Shown: positions 1 to 10,298, counted from the stretch's first letter. The stretch is 64,000 nucleotides of DNA from Phytophthora sp. 'mugwort' (GCA_033558025.1 JAUCEF010000018.1:3100001-3164000), one strand, 5' to 3'. Notes: generated by a model from the letters alone, not told the origin. A program made the numbers and translations.

Positions 1-554
1 GCTTCTTCGCCTCAGGTAGTACGCACGGCAAAGTAGGCAAACCCGGCGAGCAGGTGTGCCAGGAGACGGCGTTCACACGCGAGGCGGATGTTGAAGGCTG
101 GGTCTTCCTCGCAGAGGAGAGGCACTCGGAGCAAGGCTCCAATACGCGCACCTACGCCGACGTGGTGGCAATTGGCCGGGTATGACGAAGCGACGAAAGC
201 GCGAGCCCTACACACCAGCCCGGTAAAGAAGAGCAATTCTGCACGAGACTGCAGAGCGCGGAGCCGAGGACTGCAATTATTCAATAGTATTGAATCAATA
301 CCGCTTCAGTACTTGTTTACTTGGGGTTGGGGCATCGCAACGTGATATCCTAAATTGTGATACACCCCAGACAAAGTACAAGACATGGTCACAAGTTTAT
401 GATTACTCTAAAATAAAAAATCTGTTAGCGGTTTGTGATACAATGAAAAGTTTATGATTATTCCTAAACAGAAATTTTGAACTAGGGCGATCGTCAGTAC
501 TACTCGATACCGGTATCTAATTTAAATTCTCAATAATTTGACCCAAATATCTTG
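1..554. other. Left-edge region upstream of VPS52, no secure gene
   Basis: No gene can be supported here. Positions 12-284 are open on the minus strand for about 90 codons with a plausible coding-like composition and a GT dinucleotide near position 30, so this could be the first exon of a minus-strand gene lying left of the window, but no domain is recognisable and the only starts are non-ATG. Positions 350-550 are AT-rich and probably hold the VPS52 promoter; no defined motif is claimed. Confidence 0.25.
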
Positions 555-2747
555 ATGTCGTCGCGCAGGGACTGCGCCGAGGCGTCGGCCGTGAATCTGG
601 ACGACATCGACTTTGACGAGCTGGACGATTACCTGGAGCTATTCCAGCAGGATGGCGTGATCAAGGAGGCGTTGTCACAGGGCGTGGATCTACGCGAGTA
701 CGCGCAGCAGATCGAGCAGGAACTGCGCGCGGCCGAGGCGGCGTCCGTGGCGCAGTATGTCATGAAGTCCGCCGATATTGTGGAGCTGCACGACGAGGTG
801 CAGGACTGCGACAATCTATTGGCCAAAATGCAAGAGATGCTGCTCGGCTTCCAGGCCGATCTGGGCGGTATCAGCGATGAAATCCGCCACCTGCAGGACG
901 AGTCCATTGGGATGAACGTTAAGCTCAAGAACCGCCGCGAGACGGAGGAGAAACTGCAGGCGTATCTGGATCAGGTGGCGGTGGCCCCGTCTCTGGTCAA
1001 GACTATTGATGAAGGGGAGGTGAACGAGGCGTATCTCCATGCTCTGGTCACGCTGAACGGGAAGCTGCGTTATGCTGCGTTGAGCGATCCAGACACGTCG
1101 GGCTCGAGCTTCGATCTAGTGCCGTCGCAAACAGCAGCTTTTAACGACGTAGAGGCTCAGCTGAAGAAGCTGAAGGCACGAGCTATTGCGAGGATCCGGG
1201 AGTTCTTGCTGGCCAAGATGAATGAAGTGAAGAAGCCGAAGACCAACGTGCAGATGGTGCAGCAGAACACATTGCTACCCATGAAGTACTTGGTGACGTT
1301 CTTGGCGGATAATGCACCGGAAGTGGAGGAGGAGTTCAGAGAAGTGTATGCGGAGGCGATGAGCAAGACACTTGTGAATGTGTTCAGGTCGTACCATACA
1401 GGATTGATGAAGTTCCATGAAGAGGTAGCGGCACGCACAGATGTCATTGCGGTGGATGAGCAGTCGCTAAAGGGGATTTTCAGCTCTCGTGTGAATTTGA
1501 GCAAGAGGAATGACACATTCTCGGTTACAGAGCGTGAGAAGATCCTGGAGACAGCGTCAGCGCCGCCATTGATTTTGCACGTTGCCCAGCAAGAAAGGTT
1601 GAAGCTGCCGTACGAGGCTGTTTTCCGTAGCGTGCAGCAGCATTTAATGGATTCCGCGACGTCGGAGTATCTCTTCCTAATTGAGTTTTTCAAGCCTACC
1701 AACCAGCAGGAGAATGTATTCCGCAGCCGGGACTTATTCATGCGCGTATTTGCCAAGACGCTGTCGTTGTGCCTCGAGAACATGGAAAATTACCTGTTTA
1801 CATGCTACGATGCTATCGGACTTCTGCTTATGATCCGTCTCACCTACGCGCAGCGACAAGTGATGGAGAAGCGCCGGATCCCGTGTTTGGACGCGTACTT
1901 TGACCGTGTAGCGTTGCTGCTGTGGCCACGTTTCAAGGCAGTGTTTGATCTCAACATGTTGAGTGTGAAGAACGCCAAGGTGAAGAAGCTGGGCCCGATC
2001 GACCTGCATCCTCACTTCGTCATTCGACGCTATGCTGAGTTTGCTTCCTCCATTCTCAGCTTGAGCTTGTATACGCAGCAAACCCAATCCAAACCTGGAG
2101 GTGACGACGCCGCAATTTCTAGCGCCCAGATGCATGAAAACGGTGCAGGCGACATGGTTCTCAGTAACTTGAGTGTGATGCGCGACGAGATCCTCAATTT
2201 GCTGAGCCGTCTGTCCGAGCAACACACGAATGCAAAGGAGAAGTGCGTGTTCCTCATCAACAACTACGACCTCGTGCTCACACATTTCGAGGAGCGACGA
2301 GTAATTTCAGAAGAAACGTCGAAGTTTGAGGAGATGCTTGCTGCTCAGCGCGAAAAGTTCGTAGAAGAGGAGCTCCTGACGTACTACGCGAAGCTGATCC
2401 AGTTTGTTCGACAACACGAGCAAGTTACACTCGGCAAAGGCACCACATCGACCGCGGCAAGTAGCCACCAAATTGACACTGCTCAGATCGAGAAGATTGT
2501 GCGTGAGTTCGCAGCGACGTGGAAAGCTGGCATCGAAAAGATGAACGGCAATGTCATGACGTTCTTCTCTAACTTTCGCAATGGCATGGAGATTCTCAAG
2601 CAAGTCCTGACGCAATTGCTACTTTACTACACGCGCTTTGTGGAGATTATCAAGCGGAGCTACCAGCGACCTCCCCCGTTCAACTCGGACATTGTTACGA
2701 CGCAGGAAATCCTGTACGAGATCAAGAAGTATAGCCGATCATTTTAA
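555..2747 (+). CDS. VPS52: Vacuolar protein sorting-associated protein 52 (GARP/EARP subunit)
   Basis: Encodes a 730-residue single-exon protein matching the Vps52/Sac2 family. Vps52 is a core subunit of the GARP and EARP tethering complexes, which capture endosome-derived vesicles at the trans-Golgi network and recycling endosomes. The N-terminal third is acidic and heptad-rich (residues about 15-150), as expected for the coiled coil that assembles with Vps51/53/54. The central and C-terminal two thirds carry the family-typical helical segments, including the conserved LRYAALSD-type stretch near residue 175. ATG at 555 is chosen because the frame opens at 552 with TTG and the ATG follows directly. 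Length fits the family (about 640-730). It ends 124 bp before the first transposon boundary, so it is the last intact gene before the repeat block. The identification rests on family resemblance over the full length. Confidence 0.92.
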   Translation: MSSRRDCAEASAVNLDDIDFDELDDYLELFQQDGVIKEALSQGVDLREYAQQIEQELRAAEAASVAQYVMKSADIVELHDEVQDCDNLLAKMQEMLLGFQADLGGISDEIRHLQDESIGMNVKLKNRRETEEKLQAYLDQVAVAPSLVKTIDEGEVNEAYLHALVTLNGKLRYAALSDPDTSGSSFDLVPSQTAAFNDVEAQLKKLKARAIARIREFLLAKMNEVKKPKTNVQMVQQNTLLPMKYLVTFLADNAPEVEEEFREVYAEAMSKTLVNVFRSYHTGLMKFHEEVAARTDVIAVDEQSLKGIFSSRVNLSKRNDTFSVTEREKILETASAPPLILHVAQQERLKLPYEAVFRSVQQHLMDSATSEYLFLIEFFKPTNQQENVFRSRDLFMRVFAKTLSLCLENMENYLFTCYDAIGLLLMIRLTYAQRQVMEKRRIPCLDAYFDRVALLLWPRFKAVFDLNMLSVKNAKVKKLGPIDLHPHFVIRRYAEFASSILSLSLYTQQTQSKPGGDDAAISSAQMHENGAGDMVLSNLSVMRDEILNLLSRLSEQHTNAKEKCVFLINNYDLVLTHFEERRVISEETSKFEEMLAAQREKFVEEELLTYYAKLIQFVRQHEQVTLGKGTTSTAASSHQIDTAQIEKIVREFAATWKAGIEKMNGNVMTFFSNFRNGMEILKQVLTQLLLYYTRFVEIIKRSYQRPPPFNSDIVTTQEILYEIKKYSRSF

Positions 2748-3029
2748 CTTGCAAGAAAAGGTAACAAAGGTGAAGAATCACTGATGTACTCTCTGATTGA
2801 GAACTCAGCACGGTCTCTATACTTTCCAACAAAGGTACACCTTTTTTTTTTTCAACTATGTTTTGAAAGATAGAGAGTTTCGCACCAGCTCCCATTCCTA
2901 TTCCCACACAAAAATGAACACAGAAAAGACACAATCGTGGGAAACCGGCTCGTCCATCCACAAAATCGAGATTCTGTGGGCGACTTTTCATTCCCAAAGT
3001 CGCTACCTGCCAAACAACCTCCGTTGATT

Positions 3030-3739
3030 ATGGTTGCTGCCGCGGTGCCCACCACCCAGCCAAACAGCCTGTTGGCCCCTCAGAGACGCGGAACTACAGT
3101 GAAGAAGACGACATCGCCCTTCTGCGTCAAGTGTTGCTTGATCGCCCGTTTAGCAAGCCACGGGGCAAGGTCATGCAGCACTGGGATTCACTGGCTGCAA
3201 CGCTAGTGTCATCTCCTGTCTTCTCGCGTGAAAAACTCAGCGACCAGAATGCGCAGTTTCGCATGAATCAGCTTGTCATTGCTCAACGAGGAAAAATGAA
3301 GGAGGCAGAGTTGCTGTCCGGGGTGTCGGAGGAGGTGACAGAGCATGATAAGCTTCTTGAGCTCCAGACGACGCCAAACGCACGTATGAGAGCAAGAAGA
3401 AAGAAGAGCAGAAGAAAGAAGAGCAAGATGAGGATGCATCTTCGGTCGCTCGGCGTGTTGCCATGGGAACGACTCGAGCAGTCGCCACCGGAAGAGGGTG
3501 GTTCGCTACCGAAGAAGAACGCGAGAATAGCGCAGCTAACGGACGCTACGTTGGAGATGAAGCAGCTAGACATAGATGCTCGCAGGGAAGAGAGAGAGGG
3601 AGAGCGACGTGATCGTGCGCGTGAGCGCGCTGAGGACAGAGCGGATCAAGCTCAGCTTCGCGCAGATGACAGCGATAGACTGCTAAAGCTGTTAGATGCA
3701 TTCACGCAGCGTTTAGTGAACGCAATGGACAACAAATAG
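3030..3739 (+). pseudogene. Harbinger ORF1, Myb/SANT-like DNA-binding protein, broken
   Basis: Remnant of the accessory DNA-binding protein of a Harbinger element. After a first ATG at 3030 the recognisable Myb/SANT-like part (YSEEDDIALLRQVL and following residues) lies in a different frame, then runs on to about 3360. A further frame change is needed around 3370-3400 to follow the acidic/basic charged linker. The C-terminal stretch (3540-3739) is the usual Arg/Glu-rich helix with DSDRLLKLLDAFTQR near the end. At least two frameshifts make it non-functional. The family resemblance is to transposon-borne Myb/SANT proteins that are common in oomycete genomes. Confidence 0.6.
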
Positions 3740-3779
3740 GAAGGCAACGTTTATTATAAACGTTAGTTAAGCGCTAAAT

Positions 3780-4992
3780 ATACTTGCAGTGTTGGTGGGG
3801 ACAACCCAAAGAACTGACTGATCTGATTACCTCTGTAGTAGCAGCAGTGACAATTTGTTTTGTCATCAGCATTGCAATCATCACGTTCTTTCCAACAGGA
3901 CGAAGCCAAATCTTGTTTGACTTTTTGAAGTCAATGAACGCCCACAACGTTTTCAGGCGCCTAAATGACTACTCCACACTCTCGCGAACGGAGCTCATCG
4001 CACTATTAAAAGTACGCTCCCTCTGTGAAGTGCTAGCACCACGAAAACCTGACACGATGTGACGGGAGATACCGTAAGCAGGATCGCGGTAGACAGCGTA
4101 GCCTTCAAATATATCTTGATTTGCTCGAAATACTGCAATAGCTGACTTTCTCGCAGCAAAGTGACGTCATGTCGCCGTCCTTCAACAGGACCCCAGAAGT
4201 GAAGCGCCAGCCCGTCTGGTGTCGTAATACACTGGTAGTTCTAACAATGAATACGCTTGTGTCCCGAATAACTTAAAGGTTCTCTGAGCGTCCAAGGCGC
4301 GGCGTCGGGCGACATATTGCGTTCTTCGTCCCATCGATGAAGCTAAACACATTGGTCATGGTTGAGCCGTTTTTGGGTGACTGCATGAGAATACTCAGCA
4401 ATGCGATTTCGAAGCACTTGTTTGTGATAGTAAATCTTATCTTCATATCTAGCAAAAAGAAGATCAACTGATAGAGTGTGAGTCGGTGCATGAGTTCAAT
4501 ACATGTCAATAGGATCCTACCCATATGAAGTGTGACACGACAGAGAGATCCTTCCGACCGACCAGAGGTTTTACGCATATCCGCAAGGCGCTTGGGGTAG
4601 CACAATCGATATAGAAGAACGCAGAGAGCTTCAGTCTTGTGCGCACAGTCGTGGTTCTTCGTTATGATTCACTCAAGAAGCTCGAACAGCGAAACCAGTC
4701 GCAGAATGCCAGCCACATCGAAGCGAAAGTCGAACTCAGCATCGGCATCTGTCATACCTACAAGACAGAAGCGAATGCTGGGTACGACAGGGCGCTCGAC
4801 GGGCGGTTTATAGAGTACAGCAACAGCGAGGGCCATGACATCGCTGCACCCAGCGTCGTCCAGCAGCGCGCACAACAGGATAACCTCGTCCGCCGCCATC
4901 TTGTGAAGTGGGTCCAGCACTGGTGGATGGAAGCGTTTCGCGTAAACCCTCGTAATAGACAATATGCAGTTTAATAGGATCGATTTCAATAA
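3780..4992 (-). pseudogene. PIF/Harbinger DDE transposase, broken (copy 1)
   Basis: Read on the minus strand the region gives, in order, an N-terminal segment (about 4670-4990), a segment ending in FIDGTKNAICRPTP (4273-4605; the FIDGT motif carries the first catalytic Asp of DDE_Tnp_4 enzymes), then DGLALHFWGPVEGRRHD (about 4120-4200), then FEGYAVYRDPAYGISRHI with a DPAYG motif typical of the second Asp region, then a SVRESVE-stop-SF stretch where the family has Trp: a TGG to TAG nonsense change. Several frame changes separate these blocks, so the gene is dead. Its partner ORF1 lies directly 3' in convergent orientation. Confidence 0.75.
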
Positions 4993-5216
4993 TGCGAAAC
5001 TCAGTGGCGAGATCCCATATCGTCATCACAAATGCTATCTGGGAATGGGAATAGCAAAGCCTGCAAAAAAACTCTCTACTAAGTACGAGTATTTTTTTGC
5101 ACCAACGCAATCCATAGTGGACTAACGGGTTTTTCCGAATTAAGTACCGGTATAATAGCATTTGAATACCTCTTGGCACGGATAATCTAATAGTAGGGTG
5201 GTCTATTATGACGGTA

Positions 5217-5557
5217 TTATAGATCACACACAAACTCACCGTCCCCAACCGATATCGCTTCATCTGCATCCAGCTCTGCCACCTCACCGCTTAAGCCGTC
5301 CAGATTATCGTTCCACTCAGCGCGAAAGGCATCACCGTAGACGTCGTGTTTAGCAACGTGCCACTCTTCATAGTTGTCGTAGAATTCTGCACCTGCAATC
5401 GACTTCGCGACCATTTCCGGCGGCACACTGAGCCATGCTTGCTTGACCCACCCGGCCACCTCACGCGCTGAAGGTGGTCGTTGATTGCCGCCGCGCGTAT
5501 ACTGTACGTGATCCGATGTCTTCCAGTCGTTAATTAAGGGTACCATGCGGTCTTTAA
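5217..5557 (-). pseudogene. Pogo/Tigger-type transposase, C-terminal part (downstream of piggyBac)
   Basis: Minus-strand frame with WVKQAWLSVPPEMVAKSI, the segment after the DDE core that is typical of pogo/Tigger/Jerky-like transposases, followed by an acidic tail and a stop at 5217. Its upstream reading is cut at TTAA 5554-5557 by the piggyBac insertion. Across the piggyBac the same frame resumes at 9047 and reads GDIGIYKSF; with one TTAA removed the join restores KSFKDRM in frame. This shows the transposase tail was open when piggyBac inserted. Confidence 0.8.
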
Positions 5558-5575
5558 CCCCCCCCCCCCCCCCCC
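5558..5575. repeat. 18-nt poly-C at the left piggyBac end
   Basis: Uninterrupted C run immediately after the TTAA. The right end has only CCCC-A-CC at the same place, so the left terminus has expanded, probably by slippage, or the length is a sequencing artefact. Confidence 0.85.
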
Positions 5576-5614
5576 GTTACCAACGTCGTAAGTTATGACT
5601 TAACGGTGGGCGAA

Positions 5615-5631
5615 CGTCGTAACTTACGACG
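5615..5631. repeat. Left subterminal palindrome of piggyBac
   Basis: CGTCGTAACTTACGACG, two perfect 8-nt arms around one central base. Its exact complement is at 8968-8984, so the pair forms subterminal inverted repeats at near-equal distance (57 and 59 bp) from the two ends. A diverged copy, CGTCGTAAGTTATGAC, is at 5584-5599 and another, GTCGTAACTTATGAC, at 7501-7515. Likely transposase-binding sites by analogy with the internal repeats of other piggyBac elements. Confidence 0.75.
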
Positions 5632-5761
5632 TAGTTTGAGGCTTAATATAGAAAATGGCTCGAAAAAAGTGGACACGATACTTTAATCAAGTCAAATAAA
5701 AGAAGAAAAATATAAGCTGGGGGAGGTCAAATCGGGCACACCCGAAAAGGGACGGACCAGC

Positions 5762-8669
5762 TTGAAGGTAAGGATTAGGATAGGGAAAGGGTGTGGTGAA
5801 AGGGGCAGCTGTGATGTGCGGACCAGTCCTCATTTCCGAATTTGCCGAATGGTGAGGATTCGGTCGAATGAAGCTTCCAAGGAGTCAGTGGTCTCGGATG
5901 CAGTCCGAGCCACCGACTTCAAGCATCTATGGAGGCAGCTTCGAGAGTCTGGCTGGAAGACAAGGAGACCTAGTGGTCTTCAGAACAAGTGGACGTATAT
6001 CTCCCCGAGTGGGGAGTCATTTTTAGGTATGTTATGTTGCTTTATTTATTATAATACTTTATACTAACCAAGTTACAGGTGAATTTGCTGTTATTGCCCA
6101 TATCATACAGTTAGGAAGGCTAGGAGAAACCTGCAGCGAGAGCAACAAAGAACATGAGAGGAAGACGAGCGATAACATTGCAGAGGAGGAGAAGGACGGC
6201 GGTGAGGACAGCGCGATTGATGTGGGTGCATCCCAGACTGATGTTACTGCTTCTCAAATCGACACATCAATCGCGCTGTCACAAAGCACGATTGCAGAGC
6301 GGTTTGGTCCAGACAGTGGCTCTGAAGAAGGCACTATCAACCAGTCAGATCAAGATCTGGTTGTTGGTACCTTTCAGCGACTAGTATCGGGACAGAGTCC
6401 AATGCGGATTCTGACGGTGAGGAAGCATATTAAATTGGTGAGGAAGAATATCAAATTGGAAAGGATACTACTTTTGTGAACCTAGTTGTAGACCGTGCTG
6501 TTGATAGTGTGGCGGTTGCTGCCAACGACGTGAATATCATCGCAAAGGGTGAAGCCTCGGGTGAATACGAGTCTATTGGATCTACTGGCAGCGACTCATC
6601 CGACTGTAACTGCGAGGACGACATCGTGAGACGGGAGTATCCTGATGATGTCCAATGGTCAGATGAGGAGGTATCGCATATGGACGACGCGTTCATTCAA
6701 GCTATGGACGGTACGCTTACTCTAGACTCTATTGGTGAGGAGGTGCTGCGGAGTTTCGCATGGGGACCTCTTTCATCTGATTTCGAAACTGTGGATCAAG
6801 AGTATCCGCAGCTACTACGCGACGTAGCAGAGCCTATCAGTGAATTGGAGAACATTGCAGCCTCATCTATTCTATTGTTTTTTTATTTTGTCCCAAAGTC
6901 GTTGTGGGTAAGCATTACTCGGGAGACGAATCGCTACATGACCCAGACTGCGCATGTACAAGCAAAACGGATTCGTCAGAAACAAAGCAGGCGCAACGCG
7001 GTGACACCAAAGCATGTCAAACAAATCGAGCGTCGTTTATGTGCATTCCCGAGATATTCGACTGAAGAAATTTTACGTGTTATCGGACTGCTTGTGGCCC
7101 GGATACTCACTCCGATGACGCGTCGATTTCACGACAATGGGTGATGGCAGACGAAAGAGCGATTCCTGCAGGAAATTTCGGCAAGCTCGTCGCGCGTAAT
7201 CGTTGTACATCCATTCTAAGAGACCTACACTTCGTGGACAACGAAACCCCGCGCTAAAGACACAAGTTGCGGAAACTTCGCCCAGTTGTGGACGTGTTGC
7301 AGTCGAGATTCCTCTCGGGTTGGACTTTGACAAGCAAGTTTTCGTTTGACGAAGGTTTTCTACCAGCTACGTCAAGGCGCAACACGACGCGCCTGTTCAT
7401 GCCGGATAAGCCACACCGGTATGGAACCAAGATGTTCATGGTTTGTGACTCGTACACCGCATATTGCCACAGGTTTGTTTTTTGGGGGGTATTTTATTAA
7501 GTCGTAACTTATGACCTAATTTGTTTTTATTGGAAAGCGTGAGACAGCTGATAGTGACCAACAAGCTTTCGATAATAAGACAGATGCTGCAGCTGTCATT
7601 CGCAATATGAAGATTGTGCTTGAATACCAGCCATGTGGATTCAGATTGGTTGTAATTAATAGGTTTTATACTTCAGTGGCGCTGGCAATACAAATTTTGG
7701 CAATGTCTGTTTACGTTTTGGGGACAATAATGACGAATCGATTGGGATATGATATGAGATTCATTTGAGTGGCGTCAGACCCGGCCCCGCGCAATTGATC
7801 GTGGATCATTTACGTTTTCTCGTTCGGCTTCCGTTCCTACCATGATTGCTTGCAACTGGTGGGACCGGAAGCCGGTTCACTACCTAACTACCGGTCCTTC
7901 CACGTTGGAAGACTCGATTCACCGCAATGTCAAGGGTGCTGGATCGTCTACGATAAAGTGCCCTAGACTAGTGACTGACTACCAGCGCTGGATGGACGGA
8001 GTTGATGTCCATGATCAAATCCGCCTCCAGTCTTACTTGATCCAAACTTCTTTTCGATTTCAGAAGTATAACAAGTCCCTTTTCATGGGCTTTCTGGACA
8101 TGGCGTTAGTCAACGCATATTTGACTCACAAGTACGCCTATTTGAACAAGCGTTTGGTGCCTAAAGATCGTGGTGAATGGTATATGGCGTTGCACAAACA
8201 GTTGCTGCAGCTAAAGGCGGAAGATTTTGCTGAAGAGTCGCTTCAGACTCCTCCCTCCGCGACTCGCGCCCGCAAGCGCCGTCGCCTCGAAGGGCACGCC
8301 CACGTGCAATTTGACGACTGAGTTATCGTATCAGGCACCCAGAAGCGCAGACAGCGCTCGTGCAAGCTGTATGCTTTGCTCCGGGGGGCGCACAAAAGGT
8401 CGTATCAAACGACATGGTATTGCAAGGAGTGCCCGCGCCCCGAGGCAGAGTATTTCTTATGCCCAAAGCCAAGAAGAAGGTATGGAGGAGTCGCAAAGAC
8501 ATGCCACCAAATCTGGCATGAGGACTTCGATAGCGGGGCGGCTATTCCTGATGCTCTGGGTAAGCGCGTTGTCTTGCGTCGCTCTGGAAAGGTTGGACAA
8601 CGCAAGCCAACGCGCAGGAAGCTGATACAAACCCAAGATGAAGCGGACGAGTCAGATGTTGAGTGCTGA
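5762..8669 (+). pseudogene. piggyBac transposase (DDE_Tnp_1_7), inactivated
   Basis: Blocks of one transposase gene in several frames: N-terminal RPSGLQNKWTYISPSG (about 5970), an acidic linker and RETNRYMTQTAH helix region (6476-7144), then KFSFDEGFLPA with the first catalytic Asp (about 7345), MPDKPHRYGTKMFMVCD (about 7400-7450), a block reading VVINRFYTSVALA (about 7650) where the second catalytic Asp is Asn, WWDRKPVHYL with the third Asp (about 7860), and the core end through LFMGFLDMALVNAYL. The reading then meets TGA at 8319-8321 in the place of a Trp codon and continues to a Cys/His-rich tail (CKECPRPEAEYFLCP). The loss of Asp, the nonsense codon and several frameshifts make it inactive. 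Gene length (about 2.9 kb) is normal for oomycete piggyBac. Confidence 0.85.
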
Positions 8670-8967
8670 GATACAGCAAGCAAGTACAGAAGTGGGTAGG
8701 CCTGTGCGCGCAGATGCAGCTAATCGAATACACATTTATTTTTTGTTGCATTTATTTATTTTGTGATGTGCATTTTGGCACGTCTTTCCACCTTTCCTGC
8801 AGTGAGATTTTTGGCAAGTCATAAGTGACGCGGTATCAATACCCAGGGGAGACCAAAATTCGTAACTTATACAGCGTACGATTAGAAAACCTCTGGAAGT
8901 TATACGTTCAATCCGCTAAATCCAGACGTGGCCAGGACACACCCATACAATGCTTCATATTAATGGA

Positions 8968-8984
8968 CGTCGTAAGTTACGACG
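8968..8984. repeat. Right subterminal palindrome of piggyBac
   Basis: CGTCGTAAGTTACGACG, the exact complement of 5615-5631, 59 bp from the right end of the element. Confidence 0.75.
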
Positions 8985-9043
8985 TAAATTACCAGAAAAG
9001 CCTTGTCGGCGGTTCCGACAAGTCTTTTCTGATAACGGTGGGG

Positions 9044-9192
9044 TTAAAAGACTTGTAAATGCCAATATCTCCAGCTTGAAGGTACAGTGTGCATCCACCT
9101 CCAAATAGGTACAATATTTGGAGGGTTTTCTTACTATTAGTGCTCTTGTCCGTGATGTATTGTGTTTTTCGGGAGGGTATTAATTCTGAGGG
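9044..9192 (-). pseudogene. Pogo/Tigger-type transposase, middle part (upstream of piggyBac)
   Basis: Minus-strand remnant reading YLFGGGCTLYLQAGDIGIYKSF, equivalent to the PGGCT-x-x-x-QP-x-D-V block that precedes the last catalytic residue in pogo/Tigger-like DDE enzymes. The expected QPxD is QAGD here. Upstream, the frame passes straight into the inverted repeat at 9193-9215, so the N-terminal helix-turn-helix and first catalytic Asp are missing. It continues in frame across the piggyBac insertion at 5217-5557. Confidence 0.7.
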
Positions 9193-9258
9193 GGTACTAA
9201 ATTCGGAAGAAAACCTTGTCAAATATGTGAATATTTTTTTATACGTATAAGCAGCATT

Positions 9259-9289
9259 AGTGGTCGCCAACTCTGACAGCAGCAACAAC
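9259..9289. repeat. Left terminal inverted repeat of Harbinger copy 2
   Basis: Begins AGTGGTCGCCAACTCTG. Matches the complement of 12957-12984 with 17 identical leading bases, then one mismatch and a 3-nt (GCA) length difference inside the trailing CAGC/AACAAC. Confidence 0.88.
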
Positions 9290-9382
9290 ATTTATTTTCT
9301 TAAGAAACAATGGAGGCTTGTCATTGACCGAAAAAAATAATCGCCATTCTGCAACAAAATCGATGCAGAAGCAGGACAGAGA

Positions 9383-9778
9383 TGTTTTTGTCAAGGAGCT
9401 GCCGCCTCGCAGTTCAAAGAACTGTCCTGCGGTCTGGTGTTGAAGGGCAGTTGCGGCGTCGGCAAGATCACCAGCCTCAAGAAGCAGAGGGCCGCCGTCG
9501 TGCAGTCCAACGAGATGCTACTGCGCATGTCCCACCGCGGCTGCTGCGGCTCCGACCCCGCGTCCAGAGACGGCGCCGGTATGCTGGCCGCGCCCCCGCA
9601 CAACATCCTCGCACGCGTTGCCACGGACGATGAGTTCGGCGCCGCCGCCGTGCAGCTCGTGCTCGAGAAGGAGAAGTACGTGGTGGATAATGTCTTCATC
9701 AACAAGAACGCGCCAGGCGACATCCCGCTGGCGAAGACGACGTTCGTCGAGAAGGCCGACGCCATGGCCTCACGTTGA
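9383..9778 (+). pseudogene. Glutamate synthase N-terminal (glutamine amidotransferase) fragment captured in a transposon
   Basis: A GC-rich open stretch of about 130 codons without a stop, ending at TGA 9776-9778. It reads SCGVGKITSLKKQ, then MSHRGCCGSDPASRDGAGML, then PHNILAR. These match the N-terminal class-II glutamine amidotransferase domain of glutamate synthases: the nucleophile Cys in CGVG, the HRGxxGxDxxxxDGAG block and the following PH. Only about the first 110 residues of a roughly 1500-residue or larger enzyme are present, there is no convincing start codon, and the end is abrupt. It lies between the terminal repeats of a Harbinger element, so it is best read as a host gene piece picked up by the transposon. 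It is unlikely to make a working protein. Confidence 0.7.
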
Positions 9779-10298
9779 TACCAATGGTGGGTCGTGGGTT
9801 GGTTTCCTGCTCATGGTGTTGGTGCTAATTGTTTACTGGGTGTTGTGAACCTTGGACGTGATCCAGGCCTGCGCCATCATCTAAATGGCTCCAAGTTGGC
9901 GGTGACGCGCGGAACACCGCTACGTTGCATGATGCAGTAGCACATTCCGGGGTTAAAAAAAATACATCAGCAGCCCACGGCACTACATCTCCATGTTGTC
10001 CAGCATCGCGACCATGCTGCTGTTGAACATCAACGCCATCGGCGCGTCCCGTAGACCCAATGATTGCTTCATATCTGAGGGATCAAATTGTAAAGCACAG
10101 TCTGGGACTTCACGACGCCGTCTCTGATCGCAAGAGCTTTATCAAACTCGATGGGGACATGGAAGGTATCCTGTCGCACAGCAAATGAATGGAGCAGCGC
10201 AGTTGATCAGTTTATTACTCATTTGTGCGTTGATGTGTGTATGGTTTTACTCAGTTTGCCTTTGGAGCTTAACGTCACGAGTGGCCTGAACGGGCGTC

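Larger units (their letters stand above)
2871..5078. mobile_element. Decayed PIF/Harbinger DNA transposon (copy 1)
   Basis: About 2.2 kb element holding two convergent, decayed genes: a plus-strand Myb/SANT-like ORF1 and a minus-strand DDE transposase. That two-gene layout is the PIF/Harbinger signature. Possible terminal inverted repeats are the 10-nt TAGAGAGTTT at 2871-2880 and its exact complement at 5069-5078, followed inward on both sides by related TTCCCATTCC-type sequence. No clean 3-bp target duplication is visible, so the outer boundaries are tentative while the gene content is firm. Confidence 0.6.
5558..9043. mobile_element. piggyBac-family transposon, 3486 bp, TTAA target site
   Basis: Bounded by TTAA at 5554-5557 and 9044-9047, the obligatory piggyBac target duplication. 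The ends begin with C-runs: left CCC... (18 C) then GTTACC; right complement CCCCACCGTTATC. The shared CCGTTA core marks the terminal inverted repeats. Exact 17-nt subterminal palindromes lie 57-59 bp inside each end. One plus-strand transposase gene fills the interior. Removing the element and one TTAA restores the host pogo reading frame exactly. It is dead as an autonomous element, because the transposase carries nonsense and catalytic-residue changes. Confidence 0.92.
5127..9215. mobile_element. Internally deleted pogo-type element, split by piggyBac
   Basis: Outer element of a nested insertion. Inverted repeats: GGGTTTTTCCGAATTAAGTACC at 5127-5148 (22 nt, partial motif CCGAATTAAGTACC) and its counterpart at 9193-9215, whose complement reads TTCCGAATTTAGTACC. 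Between them lies only the C-terminal third of a pogo/Tigger-like transposase on the minus strand. The repeat at the 9.2 kb end abuts the coding remnant directly, so the N-terminal two thirds were deleted before or after insertion, leaving a non-autonomous derivative of about 600 bp. The 3.5 kb piggyBac at 5558-9043 then landed inside it. A TA target duplication could not be fixed with certainty. Confidence 0.6.

Noticed and set aside
12..284. 90-codon minus-strand ORF as a gene
   Set aside because: No ATG start, no recognised domain, and it lies at the window edge. Kept only as a possible exon in the description of the left edge.
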